From NCBI GenBank assembly GCA_034770075.1, contig CM068383.1, positions 9,203,778-9,267,777 of the forward strand: DNA of 64,000 bases, read 5' to 3'. Of this stretch, positions 33,728 to 45,473 are shown in pieces. This DNA is from Aralia elata (lineage: Eukaryota; Streptophyta; Magnoliopsida; Apiales; Araliaceae). The notes below the pieces were generated by a model. The model was not told where the DNA came from, did not search any database, and was given only the letters and a program-made list of their open reading frames with translations. Position 1 is the stretch's first letter. Each line of letters opens with the position of its first letter. The translations under genes and the position numbers were made by a program.

Positions 33728-35607
33728 TTATTCAGATACTGTCATAACCAAATCCAACACTTCATGTCTTTTCTTTCCAATCACCTTCCCGACTGATCCA
33801 TCTGTTATCACATCCACTACCCATCGGAGTGTTGGTGCCAGTTCGAATTGGGGCTTAGGGTTCTGCTCGGTATTATTGTTATTCATCGTCCTTCCCGAAG
33901 CCTCTCGACCAGCAACAAACTGGACTAACTCCCCACTCTGTACATTCTTCTCAATTAAGTTTTTCAAGTTCCTGCAAACCTCGGTGAAGTGTTCGGTAGT
34001 TTGATGATAATCACAGTATTTATTCTGGTTCCCTCGATCTCGATGGGTGTTGTTTGGGTAAGGTTCAAAGTATGACTTGTCTCTAATATGCTCCAATATT
34101 ATTGTCTGATCTATATTGAGGCGAGTGTACACCTTGTTAACCCTTCTGTTTTGAAAAAGGCGAACGTCCTCCTCCCCAACCACTATTAAAATTCTTCTTT
34201 AGCAGGTCGTCCGTTCTGTTATTGTCCGACCTGGGATGATTAGACCTATCCCGATCCTTCGGTTTTTCTGTCACGTTCGACTTTAGAGTATTCAAGGCCT
34301 CCTTGATCGCAATGAATTTTTTTGCTCTATCATAGGCTTCGAACAAGTCTTTTGGGGCATCAAACATTATGTCATTTACTAACGTTTTTTATTTTACCAT
34401 ATCCAATCCCGTAGTAAAGTATCTGAGGGCCTGTGGACCATTCAGGTCTGTCACTGTGCCGACCGCCTCTCGGAACCGTTTCACATACTGGCCCAACGTT
34501 TCATTGGAGGCCTTATCTGCGCCGACCGCCTCTTATTGCTCCCAAATCGGCCATGGAACTTGTCAGATAGCTCATTCCACGAGGAGATTGAGTTCGGTGC
34601 CAACGACGTCATCCATTGTCAAGCCTCCTTCCTCAAGGTAGTAATGAACATTTGACACTTGGCGGCGTCAGAGTAGTTATAATAATTCATCAATCGGTCG
34701 TACGCCTGACTGTGGTCATACATATCTCTCGTTCCATCATAATTCTCTATGTGTGGAATCTTCTTATTAGGATCAGCCCGAACCCGATCAATCTCTGGGG
34801 AGAACAGTGATGTCGAGTCAACCGGAGCCTCCTTCTCTTGGTTGACCGTTGCGAGCATCTTCTCCAACTTTGTAACCCTCCGGGCAAGTGCCTCGGGATC
34901 TTCCATTCATGTGGATGATTCTTGCCTATCCCCGACCTTCCGGGCAAGTGCCTCAGGATTTTTCGTTTGGGGGGATGACTCTTGCCTATCCGGACCCGGA
35001 TGTGGAGAGGCCACCTGCCTTCTCCGCTTAGATCTTCATCTGTTTTCATTGCCTACTTCCCGAGAGCGGCTTCAACGCTTGCTCCTATGAAGAGATCGGC
35101 TTCGTCGCTTGATCCTCTCCTGAGAGCGGCTCTTGTTCCTGCTCCTATCATGTCGAGAATCGTCCGAACAATGTGTCCTAGATCGGTATCCTAGCGATAT
35201 CTTCAGACGCCGATGACGACTGGAGGAAACTTCTTCTCCGTCTAACAGCGACGCCATCTCGTTGTCCAACTCTATCTTCTAAATGCGTAGAGCCTCTATG
35301 GCATCTTTGTGTCGTTGCATCTTTTTGGCTAGGATCATCTCCCTTTCGTCTCGACCCTGATCCGACCTGGAGTTCTGGTCTTCGGCACGGCTATCATGGT
35401 CTGCTGTCTTCTGGGTGGTTGAAAATAATTTTCTCCTAAAATAGCTGTCCGTGGATCAGTTAGGCCTACCGACTGGGTTTGGGGGCCCAGCCTATTCGAG
35501 ATGCTCCTGGATGGCCCCAACCTATCTTTGACCGAGCTTCTCGGTTGAGAAAGACTGGCTATTATTTTATCCTGTGCCGACACCATCTTTGCCTTGCTTG
35601 ACGCCAT
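33728..35607 (-). pseudogene. Tat gag
   Basis: Starts at about 35607 (MASSKAKMVSAQDKIIASL). An Arg/Ser-rich stretch follows (35269-35072, RHDRSRNKSRSQERIKRRS), then a coiled coil from 34906 (MEDPEALARRVTKLEKML) and the capsid start DGTRDMYDHSQAYDRLMNYY. After frameshifts near 34600 the capsid end is only partly readable. A segment with CDYHQTTEHFTEVC (34000 region) resembles a zinc knuckle with His/Cys spacing C-X2-H-X4-H-X4-C. The last frame ends at 33728, with the protease frame beginning just beyond. Several frameshifts separate the parts, so no single product can be made. Confidence 0.82.
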
Positions 35608-35649
35608 TATTTCTCATCAAACTACTAAGTGATTGAGAATTATATACCA

Positions 35650-35674
35650 CTAATGGCCCTCCTTCTAGCGTCAA
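35650..35674 (-). other. Probable primer-binding region of the Tat-type element
   Basis: On the - strand the bases after the LTR read TTGACGCTAGAAGGAGGGCC. The position is right for a primer-binding site; I did not identify the tRNA with confidence. Confidence 0.5.
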
Positions 35675-36157
35675 TGTTAACGCCAAGATTCGTCCACGTG
35701 CCCAATCACCAAACTGCACATCCAATCCTGCACAGAAATGAAACCACACTCAAAAAGCTGACGACATGGGTCGCCGGGGGGATAGCTCTGGTGTGAGAAT
35801 AAGTATAGGCTAAATAAGGTTTAACAATAGAGGCTTAATGCTTTAGTGCTGAAAAAAGATTATTGCCTGTGAATTAAGGTTTAACCTTGTATTTATAGTG
35901 ATCACACCACCAACTCCAAGCCCCTCCCCGTATGGAAATAGAACTCTTCATTAGGATAGATACCTTAATAGGATCAAACTGAATCTCCTTAAAGGAAGAA
36001 AGTAGAATCATATCCTGACACTTTCTTTAGGAGTTGAAAATTAAATACAGTTAGGATTCCTTAATATTCTTCCACTGCCCAAACAGACTCTTACGCGGAA
36101 ACATTCCTCCATGTAGACTATAACCTACCGTATCCATCGGGCCCAAATAAACACACC

Positions 36158-36160
<3 letters not shown>
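35675..36160 (-). repeat. 5' LTR of the Tat-type element
   Basis: Begins (on +) TGTTAACGCCAAGATTCGTC and ends AAATAAACACACCACA at the edge of the AT microsatellite. Pairs with 12119-12616. Confidence 0.87.

Positions 36161-36238
<78 letters not shown>
36161..36238. repeat. AT/GT compound microsatellite, Tat insertion site
   Basis: About 15 AT units followed by about 22 GT units. A related GT/TA stretch (12090-12118) lies on the other side of the Tat element, so the element inserted in this microsatellite. Confidence 0.92.
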
Positions 36239-36239
<1 letters not shown>

Positions 36240-38300
36240 ATCCTAATGGAATACTAATAATTTGTCCCGGAAAAGGGTTATATAAGAACCTATGCTACTA
36301 AAACCGTTACTTAAATCTACTTGCGTGTGCTTTGTGGTGGATTTTGAAGTTGTAATATGTATTGAAATATTATTGTTATGCCAATATTGTTATTCTTATT
36401 ATATGTTCTTTATGGTTTTATATACCCTATGTGTTTTATTAAAAAATAAAATATGATGTTTTCAACTTCTCTGCTGAAAGCAATTTCGCCAACTGAACGA
36501 TATTAATCCAAATTTTGGAAGACCTTGAAAACTCCAAATGAAGTCGAATCCATAAACAATTGCCGTAAAAAAATAATCTCATTTTTGACCTTTTGTAGAC
36601 ATTTTTAAATGAAACATTAATATTAATTCATTTGATTTTTGTCAATATAATCATATCGTAAAGTATCTATTTAGAAAATACAAATTTATCAATCATGTAA
36701 GAACACGGGCGTCATGGATAATAATTTATTATATTACTAAATAAACAAATATTTAATTAAGATTTTGAGAAATTAGTTAAAGTTATTAAATTACTAAATA
36801 TTTATTTAAATAATATATAATTGAATTATATATTATAAGTTTTTTCGATCAATTATTAAGCTCAACATTTGAATGAAATGCGTATTTATTTAGTTATGAT
36901 TATGAGAAATAATTAGTTTACTTTAATTTAAGTTTATAATGAAATTCTATATTAGTGCTTATATTGACTAAATTTGCTTGAAATTATAATGAGAAGTAGT
37001 CAAGCTTTAAAATGTTTTAATTTAATTATGACAACTAGTTAGTAATAAATACACTATAATTTTTCTATTATTTTATAGTTATTATATTAGAAAAAAATCA
37101 CATATATTATTAAAACAATTAGTATAAATATAATAAGTCGCTTCATGTGTTAAAGAGATTTTTTTGATATCTTATTATCTTAATAAAATTGAAATAACAT
37201 AACTATCCTACATAAAATTTGTTAAGATATATTATGATATATTATCTTACATAAAATTGTGATAAAAAAAGCTTATAATAAAATTGGTAGAACCAAAAAC
37301 AAAATTATTTTAGAAATTTCTTTTCCAATTATAGATATTAAAAAAAATCTTTCTTTTTCCTAAGATGTTGTGATTCCTTTTATATACATTATAAATTTGG
37401 ATAATATTTAATTATTACAAATTTGGATAATACCTGTACTAATTTAGATGGGAAAACAAAAGGTTAAACCGAAAATCGGTGAAATTAAGCTTGTGCTTTT
37501 AATTGCATAGTTGGTATATAGTTAATTGACTAGTTATTACAATTTTATTATCCTCAAAACTTAAATGATTTCTATTAATAAATATGGAGAATTGATTATT
37601 AATATCCAAATGTGAATCTTTTTGAAATGAAGGGATTAATTAATTTATAAAAGGATGATGTACAACGGCATTAATTAGAAAACAAATAACATGGCGTAGA
37701 GAAAATATTTCTAAATTAATTCTCGAATACAATTATTAAGGCATTTTTATGTATTATTTTTGTCTTCCTTTTTTGTCATAATAATTAGGTGTCAATGGAA
37801 ATTAAGAAGTGATTGATGATTACCATTTTGGTCATTTGGATTTTGACTAATTGACTTCCCTAATGTGAGCATGCACCTGTCTTGGGAATCCGTTTCTTTA
37901 ACAAAACATCAACAAGGCTAAGCATGCACCATTTACTTTTTATCAAACAATTCAAAAGACTGAAATATATTAAAATAATACTTTACTAACAACCAATTAT
38001 ATTAATCGTGGAAAAGAAACAATAAATATAATAGATTTTTTTTCTGCAGTAGCAAACTTTGGAGTTAATTCTTGGCATTATATTTCTTAATAAATCAAAA
38101 AAAAATAAAATAAAAGGAAAGATTTTATTTATTATTGTAATCTTAAACGCATTTCCTCGTATTTTTGTATAACCGGAAATTATTTAGCTATTTGGAAAAC
38201 ATTTAATGCCTGGTAGAATTTTGAATAAATATGATTAAGCGGGACATTTTAAAACATAAATCTCTTTCCATTTATAATTAATTTTGAACAATTTCAAACC
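36239..38300. other. AT-rich host intergenic DNA, no gene seen
   Basis: No coding or transposon signal was recognised. Runs such as ATATTATGATATATTATC near 37220 are simple AT-rich sequence. It precedes the two-exon host gene. Confidence 0.55.
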
Positions 38301-38423
38301 CTATTTAACATGCATGTTTCCTCTTCCATTTTTCAGCGCAATCAAAAAACCATTTTTCATCCAATCAAACTCTCAAACCTCTTTTCCATCTTATTATTTT
38401 TTTTGTCAGTGCCTCAAAATAAC

Positions 38424-40009
38424 ATGGCCAAACGAAAAAGAAACACAAAAGGCCAACATCCTCTTTCCGACCTATTTTCGACACAGGTTCCTACAAAACC
38501 TAGAACAAAAACAAGAAGAAGAATTGCTGTGGAAGAATGGGGTTCTTCATTGTTAAAAAATAATCTGCCTACACGAACTACGATCGTTACTCCTTTATAT
38601 GATATTCCGGGACCTATTCCGGATATTGATGCTCTTAACAACGATCAAAATTTGTTGAGGGATATTTTTAAGGATATTCCTGATGATCTGTACGAGTAAT
38701 GTCTAACCTAATCATCTTCTATGAGAATTTTAAATTACTTGTTTAGTTGTTAAGACTTCCTTTACATTTGTATTGAACAATTTAAATTTGATTGAATTAT
38801 GTCTGTTCCATTCAGAAATTAAGTCAAGGCTTCCAATCACATCACAGTTTTCTCAGATTTTTAAATTTTAGATTTATATGTTTTGCTACTATATATTAGT
38901 CAATTAATATTATGCAATCATTATATTTGTCACAATAAAAATTAGGGTTAAAACTACAAACCATAGCCGTACCCTCTTCCTCTCTCTCTCTGTGTGCGTG
39001 TGTGACAAGACCTAAGGGTATAACATTGTTCAATTATATTTCAGCAAGAACCTCTCCTATATATATATTTTCTTATGTAATAATAATCTCCATATCAATT
39101 AAAAAAATTAATTTAAATATCTCAGTGTAAAACTGATTAAAGTATTATTGAAATGCTGGCATGTTATATATAGTGTGAAAAAGGGACCCATGTAGAGACA
39201 TATAAACTAGTAAAAGTGCAAACAAGACTCATATTAGGATGGAGTGAGTATATAAATCTCTCAAATAATTTTTTTTAGGGTTATTTAACTTGTAGTCAAT
39301 TGGATAGCTTTAACTCCAGTTTTCAAATAAGTATGGATTTCATACCTCAAAATCATAGCCTAAGGCCTAGGGTTTATCATGTAGTTGCCGAACAAACAGC
39401 TAGTCTCTTATAAAACCTTGAAACAAATTTAAGATATGACTGATTTTGGTTTTGAGTTGATCTCAAGCCAAACTTGACTACTGATTCTTTGAAAAAAAAA
39501 TTCTCTTAAAAAAACAGATTTATTTTATTCTTTTCTTTCTTTCATTTGTGATAAACTTAAAAAGAAATCTACAAATAAGAGTTGACAAAAATATTTAATA
39601 TCATTACTCTCTGTTCTATAAAAAAAAGTGTCATTTACTTATTTTTTATTGTCTTAGAAAAAGAGTCATTATTTTATTCATAATTGTATAAAATGACACT
39701 CTTAGTCACCATAAACCCATTATCATTACATTACTACCAAACAAACCTATTATTTAAAGGTAAACATAGAACAAAACTACATCCTTAATATTACTTTTCA
39801 AATGAGACTTTTGTTGTGGAGCTAAGGGAGTATAATTTATGTTCATTTATTTTTTATTTTTTCAAACCCTACACAGATACAACAATGCCAAGCAGAAACT
39901 GGCCGACTTGGATAACCCTCGAGAAAATTTAGCGCCAGTTGTTCGACTACTTGAAAAGGCTACAAGATTTGATACAAAGTTCTTCAAGACTAAAAGGGAG
40001 AGGCTATAG
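38424..40009 (+). CDS. Unrecognised two-exon host gene, 134-residue basic protein
   Basis: Exon 1 is 38424-38695 and exon 2 is 39877-40009. The intron is GTAATG...CTACACAG (38696-39876). Together the exons give 405 bases, an open frame of 134 codons and TAG at 40007-40009; the codon split across the junction becomes Glu and the frame continues. The protein starts MAKRKRNTKGQ and has two basic clusters (KRKRNTK and KPRTKTRRR, residues 3-40), which could be nuclear signals. A central WGSSLL...LPTRTTIVTPLYDIPGP segment comes next, then a helical, charged C-terminus (NAKQKLADLDNPRENLAPVV, ending KTKRERL). I do not recognise the family. The frame extends upstream to ATG 38310, adding 38 residues with a hydrophobic stretch; 38424 is preferred because its N-terminus is basic and of coding type. 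The intron contains a CT/GT microsatellite near 38979-39003. No damage is visible. Confidence 0.65.
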
Positions 40010-40723
40010 GCTGTTGTTTTAAAGTTTGTAATCCCTCTTCCCAGAAAAGAGATGTTCTATTTAACTAATAATCTTATTATTGTTGATGATATAAAGAAAA
40101 ACGATCACTACAAAATCATAAAATACCTTACAATAAGAAGATTCTCTAGCGGTGTTACCCCTAGACGGACCCTTTAATGCTTAAGTCAGTACTTGAAAGA
40201 GGAGAACAAATTATATATGAGAGCTTTTTGTGCATAAATAATGAGTACCTTAATTTGTGAATGGAGATAGGTATTAATAGGAGAATTGCCTTTAGTAGAG
40301 TATAATAAGGAATGAGGTTACTTGTAGAATTGGATTGGTACTCTTGTTATTGAGTCAACTTAAGATTGGGTTCTTTTTATTGATCTCAATAAGGAGATAA
40401 CTATTCGTAGGGTCCGCACATGATTCGTGGTATTTCAAAATCTTTTATGGAGTCAACTTTATATTATGATTTTCATACTAGACTATAATGACTATAATAC
40501 ACTTTTATAATTAAGATTTTGGAGATACGTTTTATACATGTGACTTTATCCGAGCGATGGATATTTTTACCCACATTATTAGCCCCACTCTTTTGTAACT
40601 CAAAGAGTTGTAAAGGAGTAAGAGTAAAAACGGAGAAGTTACTTTATACAATAATCATAGAAATAATTAGCATGATCATGAAGAATAAGTGTGCACTCTT
40701 TTGTGGAGAATTAAAGAATTATA
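40010..40723. other. 3' flank of the two-exon gene, no further gene seen
   Basis: It holds the 3' untranslated part of the two-exon gene, and a CACTACAAAATC at about 40107 that does not continue like a CACTA end. Nothing else was recognised. Confidence 0.5.
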
Positions 40724-41650
40724 TGTAACAACCTAAAATTCGGTTCTATCTTTAAAACCGGAATCTGGTGTTACCCATCCAATACATCTCATTATAATAT
40801 AAAGATAAACATAATATCCTTATAAAACATTAGCGGAATCTTACATTCTACTCCCAGGTACGGACACCTTAACTAATACATCGTCTAATATCTATTACAA
40901 TATTACATTGGTGACCTTTATAAGTCACAACAAATACATAAAATTCTTCTATCTAAAAACTTGATCTCTTCCTTAGTCTTCACCGGATTCCTCGGTTCGT
41001 TCTAGCTTTGCTGAAAATATTTTATTTAAAGCAAGGGTGAGCATTTAATTGCTCAGCAAGTTATAGCAGTTGAATAACAACAAAATCAAGAATCAAATAT
41101 TCGTTTTATGAAAACTTCGATAACTGAACAATAGTTATGAAGCACCTTGAATAAACAGGAATAAATTAAATTCCCTTTTAATATAAACATTACAACATTT
41201 ACTCATATAACACATTACTCCACGGGGTGCAATACATACAATTACTTGCCCAAATTATTTGATTTGACACTATTAGCTTATCACAATTCAAGAATTATTA
41301 TAATTCATATTTCATCAATAAATATTCCAACTGGAATAGCTCAACAAATTGAGTTAGGCCGAATCGAATAGCAATAACTCATTATCATAAACACTTCACA
41401 ACATATAATGAATTTTATGTAACAAATGAAATTCCACCGTTTAAATGAAAGTTTTGCACAGATAATAACATGTACAAAGTCATACAATACTTACACAATA
41501 AATAATTTGTACCAGATAGGAAACTTGCATTCAATACAAAAATTGAACGAAGTTAGAAGACTTGTCTGAAGTGTTCTTTATAACTTTACTCTAAAAACGT
41601 CCTTCAATTGTCCTACACGTTTAATTAATAATAACATACCAATTAGTCAT
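40724..41650 (-). repeat. LTR fragment of the chromovirus-like family seen at 47700-49281
   Basis: The left border TGTAACAACCTAAAATTCGG is a typical LTR end. In reverse complement, 41040-41160 matches 48860-48990: GTTATTCAACTGCTATA, TTGAGCAATTAAATG, GTTTATTCA and AACTATTGTTCAGTTATCGA occur in the same order. So it lies on the - strand relative to that family. The right end fades out near 41650 without a border or a partner, so it is truncated. Confidence 0.7.
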
Positions 41651-42430
41651 ACAAAGACTCCATATATTGGTTTATTTTGTATTATATTATATATATTTGT
41701 CATTTTGACTCCTAGTGCGATGCTAATGGCTATTGTCTCCTCATGGAGAGCTTATAGAGATCGCCTTATCGCATAGGTATTTTGGATCTTGTCTCGTTAT
41801 GGAAGTCTTTTGGAGATTTAGCTTTTAAGTAGTTGTATCTTGAAAGATTTTAGGAGATTCATAAAGCTTCATGGAGTATACATCATTATCTTTTAGATAT
41901 TTGATCTTTTAAATATGTGTTCCATCAAGTGATGAATTTTGTTTTCATGTTACTTGTGGTGGAGATTTTTATGTTTGTGGCCATGTTGGGGATGAGGTAT
42001 TGTCTCATCCGTTTGGGTGACTTACCCATTTACGAAGGAGTTTTAGTGTTATACGTCATCTTTTTGGGATGAGATCTTATGTTCATCCGCTTTTGATGAC
42101 GGTGGGACTTGTGGTGGACGCTACCATATTGGGGATGAGATCTGGTTCATCTGCTCTTAGCTAATCATCGTCTTGGGGAAGAGGTCTTAGCCTTGTCTCC
42201 TCTTGATGAAATGTCCCCCGTTGGCCTAAAAAGGGAAGCAACACCTCACCCACAACGAGGTCTTTGTTCCATTGCCTTGGCTAATTGTGCACCTTGGGTT
42301 AGGGTTTTTTTTGTGAGACGTGATCAATATGTGATGGAATTTTATTTCATCAGCTAGCGATGTATAGTCTCCCCAACCCCATAGGGTTACCAGGTGCCTC
42401 TTTGGGAGGTCTTTTGTGAGACGTGATCGA
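41651..42430. other. Unclassified stretch with degenerate repeats
   Basis: Four diverged copies of a unit like TTGGGGATGAGRTCTTRTGT followed by TCATCYGCTTTTGATG occur at about 41984, 42064, 42128 and 42172. The words TTTTGTGAGACGTGATC occur at 42309 and 42413. No ORF or transposon family is recognised. It borders the TNP2 remnant of the outer CACTA element and may be part of it. Confidence 0.55.
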
Positions 42431-42724
42431 TACAATCTTCCACCATCAATGTGCATGACTGATCCGTATTTGTTCTTAACTTTACTCATACTAGGGGATA
42501 AGAGTCCTAGAAAAGACAAAAACGTGTAACTCAGGCCGTTAGTCGAGGAACTTAAGATTCTGTGCGAGACGGGGGCCGAGACTAATGATAAATTGGTTAA
42601 ACAAAATTTTGTAATGAAGGCAACCTTGTTTTGGACTATCACTGACTTTTGGCACTTGGGATGATCAATGGTAGGTCGACTCATGGGAAGCTGTCATGTC
42701 CAGTCTGTATGGGGGATGTGCAAG
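42431..42724 (+). pseudogene. TNP2-type transposase remnant (transposase_21), split by the inner CACTA
   Basis: The frame reads YNLPPSMCMTDPYLFLTLL, then a stop where a Lys-rich loop ends, then KQNFVMKATLFWTITDF, the typical core of plant CACTA transposase TNP2 (domain of unknown function transposase_21). A frameshift near 42665 leads to STHGKLSCPVCMGDVQ, a Cys pair of the same family. The sequence breaks at 42724, where the inner CACTA begins. It continues at 46367 with KHG-like sequence and a LPVDHCF match before degrading near 46470. TNP2 cuts and pastes CACTA elements by binding their ends. This copy has stops, a frameshift and an 3.6 kb insertion. Confidence 0.82.
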
Positions 42725-42739
42725 CACTACAAGAAAAAC

Positions 42740-43020
42740 CTTCAACAACGACCAATAATTTTAGCGACCGCTATTAGCGACCAGACTTAAATCTAGTCGC
42801 TAGTTAATATCAGCGACCGCGTGCGATCGTTGATTGGTCGTTGATTTAATTAGCCGCCAAAAAATTTGGCGCAATAGTTGGCGGGGAGGTTTATTGCAAC
42901 CATTAACTATCAGCGAGGGCACGCGGTCGCTGATAAATCCACGTCATTAAAAACAGCGACCGCGTGCGGTCACTGATAACGGTCGCTGATGAATTTTAAT
43001 CTAATCAGAACCAGGCAGTC
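42740..43020. repeat. Left subterminal repeats of the inner CACTA
   Basis: At least eight copies of a (A/T)(G/A)GCGACCG-type word in both orientations (for example TAGCGACCGCTATTAGCGAC and CAGCGACCGCGTGCGRTC). In CACTA elements such repeats are binding sites of the element's own DNA-binding protein. Confidence 0.85.
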
Positions 43021-43960
43021 GTTCTAGCTGTAGACGAAGGAAAGAAAGAAGAGGGAAGAGAGGGAGAAGAGGGAGCCCCGCCGCCGCCACCGAGTAGGGA
43101 TTTGAGGATTCTTCTTGGCCCTGTTTTCTCTCATTCCTCTAATATCCTTGGTAATCATTCATTCACTTCATTCTTTTTCTCTCTATATGTATATATTAAT
43201 GTGAATGAATTGTATTATTTGTATTATTTTACTTTCTCAATATAAATTTCCATGTCTTTGTTTCTATTTTGCTACTTAATTGAAATGGTGGATTGATATA
43301 TATTTCTGAGTGTGATCTATTTTTCACTAAACCAAATATAACTTGGGTCCGTATAAGATTATTGCGAATTAACAATAAGATTATTGTATCGGTGCTTCAG
43401 CATTGTGTTATTCTAAATATGTTCTAGAGGATTATTTAATATGTACTCTCTTTGATTTTGTATACTCATGAGAATCGATGAATTGTTTTCTTTTACATTA
43501 TGAATTTGTTAAGATGCCTTGGGTTGATGTTTTCGCTTTATTGGTTGGTAACTTAAAATGGGTTATTGGTGTTTTCTATTTTGTTATACTTTTGGCAAAA
43601 TGAGATCTATCTGCGACTCTAATGTGTCTTTTGTTGTTTTGTTGGTAGATTCTTTTGACTAAAGGCTTATTTCAATTGTTGATTCTCTTCCTTGTACATG
43701 ATTTTGGGTGTGTTCTATGTTAATTAGATGGAGATTGTAATTCATTCTTCTTGTATTTTTTTCTTTTTTTTTGTCCTTGTACCACATTTTCTTCTCTCTT
43801 TAGCCTATTTCATAGTCTTACGATGTTTTTCCTATGTTTACACTAAAACTTCATATTTTTAGTGTTTTTTCTCTATGTAGATGACATTATTTTGACCGCC
43901 ACTCATCTTCCTGTTATGGATAATGTTGAATCCTAATTAAGTGCTCAGTTTCAAGTCAAA
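43020..43960. other. Non-coding leader region of the inner CACTA
   Basis: The first 120 bases resemble a transcribed leader: a purine-rich tract, then CCGCCGCCACCGAG, followed by a probable intron. About 43220-43760 is closely similar to 63070-63600, showing that the DNA at the right edge of the window belongs to a related CACTA. No ORF. Confidence 0.65.
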
Positions 43961-44089
43961 GATACATAATATAATGAATAATATAAGTAAATAATATAAT
44001 ATAAATAAATAATCAAAGAATAAAAGTAAAATAAAATAAAACAAATAAAATAAAATAATACAAAATGAAATAAAATAAAATAAAATAAA

Positions 44090-44860
44090 TATTATATTGA
44101 ACTAAGTAGTATTTACTTAGTTTTTCAATACTAAATAAAATAATAAAAATAAAATAATACAAAATAAAACAAATAAAATAAAATAAAATAAAATAAAAAA
44201 AATAATATAATGAACTGAGTAGTATTTACTTAGTTTCTCAATACTAAATAAAATAATATAAAATAATACAAAATAAAATAAAATAAAATAATAAAAAATT
44301 AAATTAAAATAAATAATACAAAATAAAATCAAATTAAATAAAAAATAATATAATGAACTAAGTAGTATTTACTTAGTTTCTCAATACTAAATAAAATAAT
44401 ATAAATAAAATAAAATAAAACAAATAAAATAAAATAAAATAAAATAGATAATATAATGAACTAAGTAGTATTTACTTAGTTTTTCAATACTAAATAAAAT
44501 AATATTAAATAATACAAAATTAATTAACATAAAATTAAATATTCAAACAAAATTAAATAAAAAATAATATAATGAACTAAGTAGTATTTACGTAGTTTCT
44601 CAATAATAAATAAAATAATATAAATAAAATAAAATAAAACAAATAAAATAAAATAAAATAAAATAAAATAATATAATGAACTAAGTAGTATTTACTTAGT
44701 TTTTCAATACTAAATAAAATAATACAAAATTAAATAACATAAAATGAAATAAAACAAATAAAATAAAATAAATAATACAAAATAAAATCAAATTAAATAA
44801 AAAATATTTGTAATGAACTAAGTAGTATTTCCTTTGTTTCTCAATACTAAATAAAATAAT
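44090..44860. repeat. Seven tandem hairpin units in the inner CACTA
   Basis: ACTAAGTAGTATTTACTTAGT, preceded by AATGA and followed by TTYTCAATACTAAAT, recurs near 44100, 44215, 44358, 44461, 44578, 44683 and 44818. Each contains the 8-base inverted repeat ACTAAGTA/TACTTAGT around a GTATT loop. The spacers of about 70-100 bases are AAATAAAATA repeats. Open frames in this region are repeat artefacts. Confidence 0.9.
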
Positions 44861-44926
44861 ATAAAATAATAAAAATATGACATGGTTATATATAGAGCTG
44901 GACTGTGAATGACATGGTTCATTGTA

Positions 44927-45033
44927 ACAGTCCAATAGATAGAGAGCTCAGCCATAAGATAGCTCTTCCACCCCCCACAGCTGTTAGTGCGTTGTAATAG
45001 AACTAAGGAAGTAACAGTCCAATAGATAGAGAG
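44927..45033. repeat. Direct repeat pair GTAACAGTCCAATAGATAGAGAG
   Basis: The 23-base sequence occurs at about 44927 and again at about 45011 with no difference seen. It lies between the hairpin array and the TNP2 fragment. No other meaning found. Confidence 0.8.
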
Positions 45034-45221
45034 GAAAAGAGGGCCACGACTAGGAACTGTAAGGGAGTGGAGCATCAATGGGCCACCATTCTGATAACTA
45101 TTACTCATTAGATTTTGGTTGCCTATCCCTTATATTAAGTTGTTCATTCTTTTCATTATGGTTTGAACATGTATGTCGGGGGCTGTGTTGTTGTTTGAAC
45201 ACCCTCGAACAATAACAACTT

Positions 45222-45362
45222 ACAAGTATGTTGAAATGTTAATCATATACTTATAAGTATGCCTAAGTCACATGTTTACAAGTATGCTTAAATGTTAATT
45301 ATATGCTTACAAGTATGCGCAAGTCATATGCTTACAAGTATACTCAAGTCGTATGCTTACAT
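45222..45362. repeat. Short tandem repeat, CATATGCTTACAAGTATG type
   Basis: About six variants of ATGCTTACAAGTATGC(T/G)(C/T)AAGT(C/A), spaced about 25-30 bases, just before the TNP2 fragment. Confidence 0.82.
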
Positions 45363-45473
45363 AAAGATATATCTATATGTATTTATATGCATCATAAATG
45401 ACATTAGGCTAAATTGTAAATCTCTAATAAGGGGAATACAATAAGTCTTATCTGCAGTAGGTACCATGGTATC

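Larger units (their letters stand above)
12119..36160 (-). mobile_element. Tat-type Ty3/gypsy retrotransposon, disrupted by nested insertions
   Basis: LTRs of about 0.49 kb (12119-12616 and 35675-36160) enclose a - strand element. Without the nested pieces it is about 9.5 kb. Order from the 5' LTR on the right: gag, protease, reverse transcriptase, RNase H, integrase, then an ORF on the opposite strand before the 3' LTR. That layout, the CIDYTDLNKACPKD reverse-transcriptase motif and the YVDD catalytic box identify the Tat lineage. The flanks read ATATA on both sides, but the site is an AT/GT microsatellite, so the duplication carries little information. Frameshifts and stops occur in every domain. 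Its integrase gene holds the Athila-type element, and its antisense ORF holds a small Copia-type element. Confidence 0.88.

Noticed and set aside
38310..38423. Longer N-terminus for the two-exon gene from ATG 38310
   Set aside because: The added 38 residues come from T-rich leader-like DNA. The frame is open so it cannot be excluded, but 38424 gives a protein-like basic start.
40105..40125. CACTACAAAATC as the left end of the outer CACTA
   Set aside because: The outer element's right end predicts CACTACAATAAAAA with CCGACGGAAT-like repeats inside; neither follows here, and the 3-base flank does not match AGA.
44117..44935. Two long - strand frames of 71 and 79 codons
   Set aside because: They translate A/T simple repeats (Phe/Ile/Leu/Tyr only) in the hairpin array and have no coding character.
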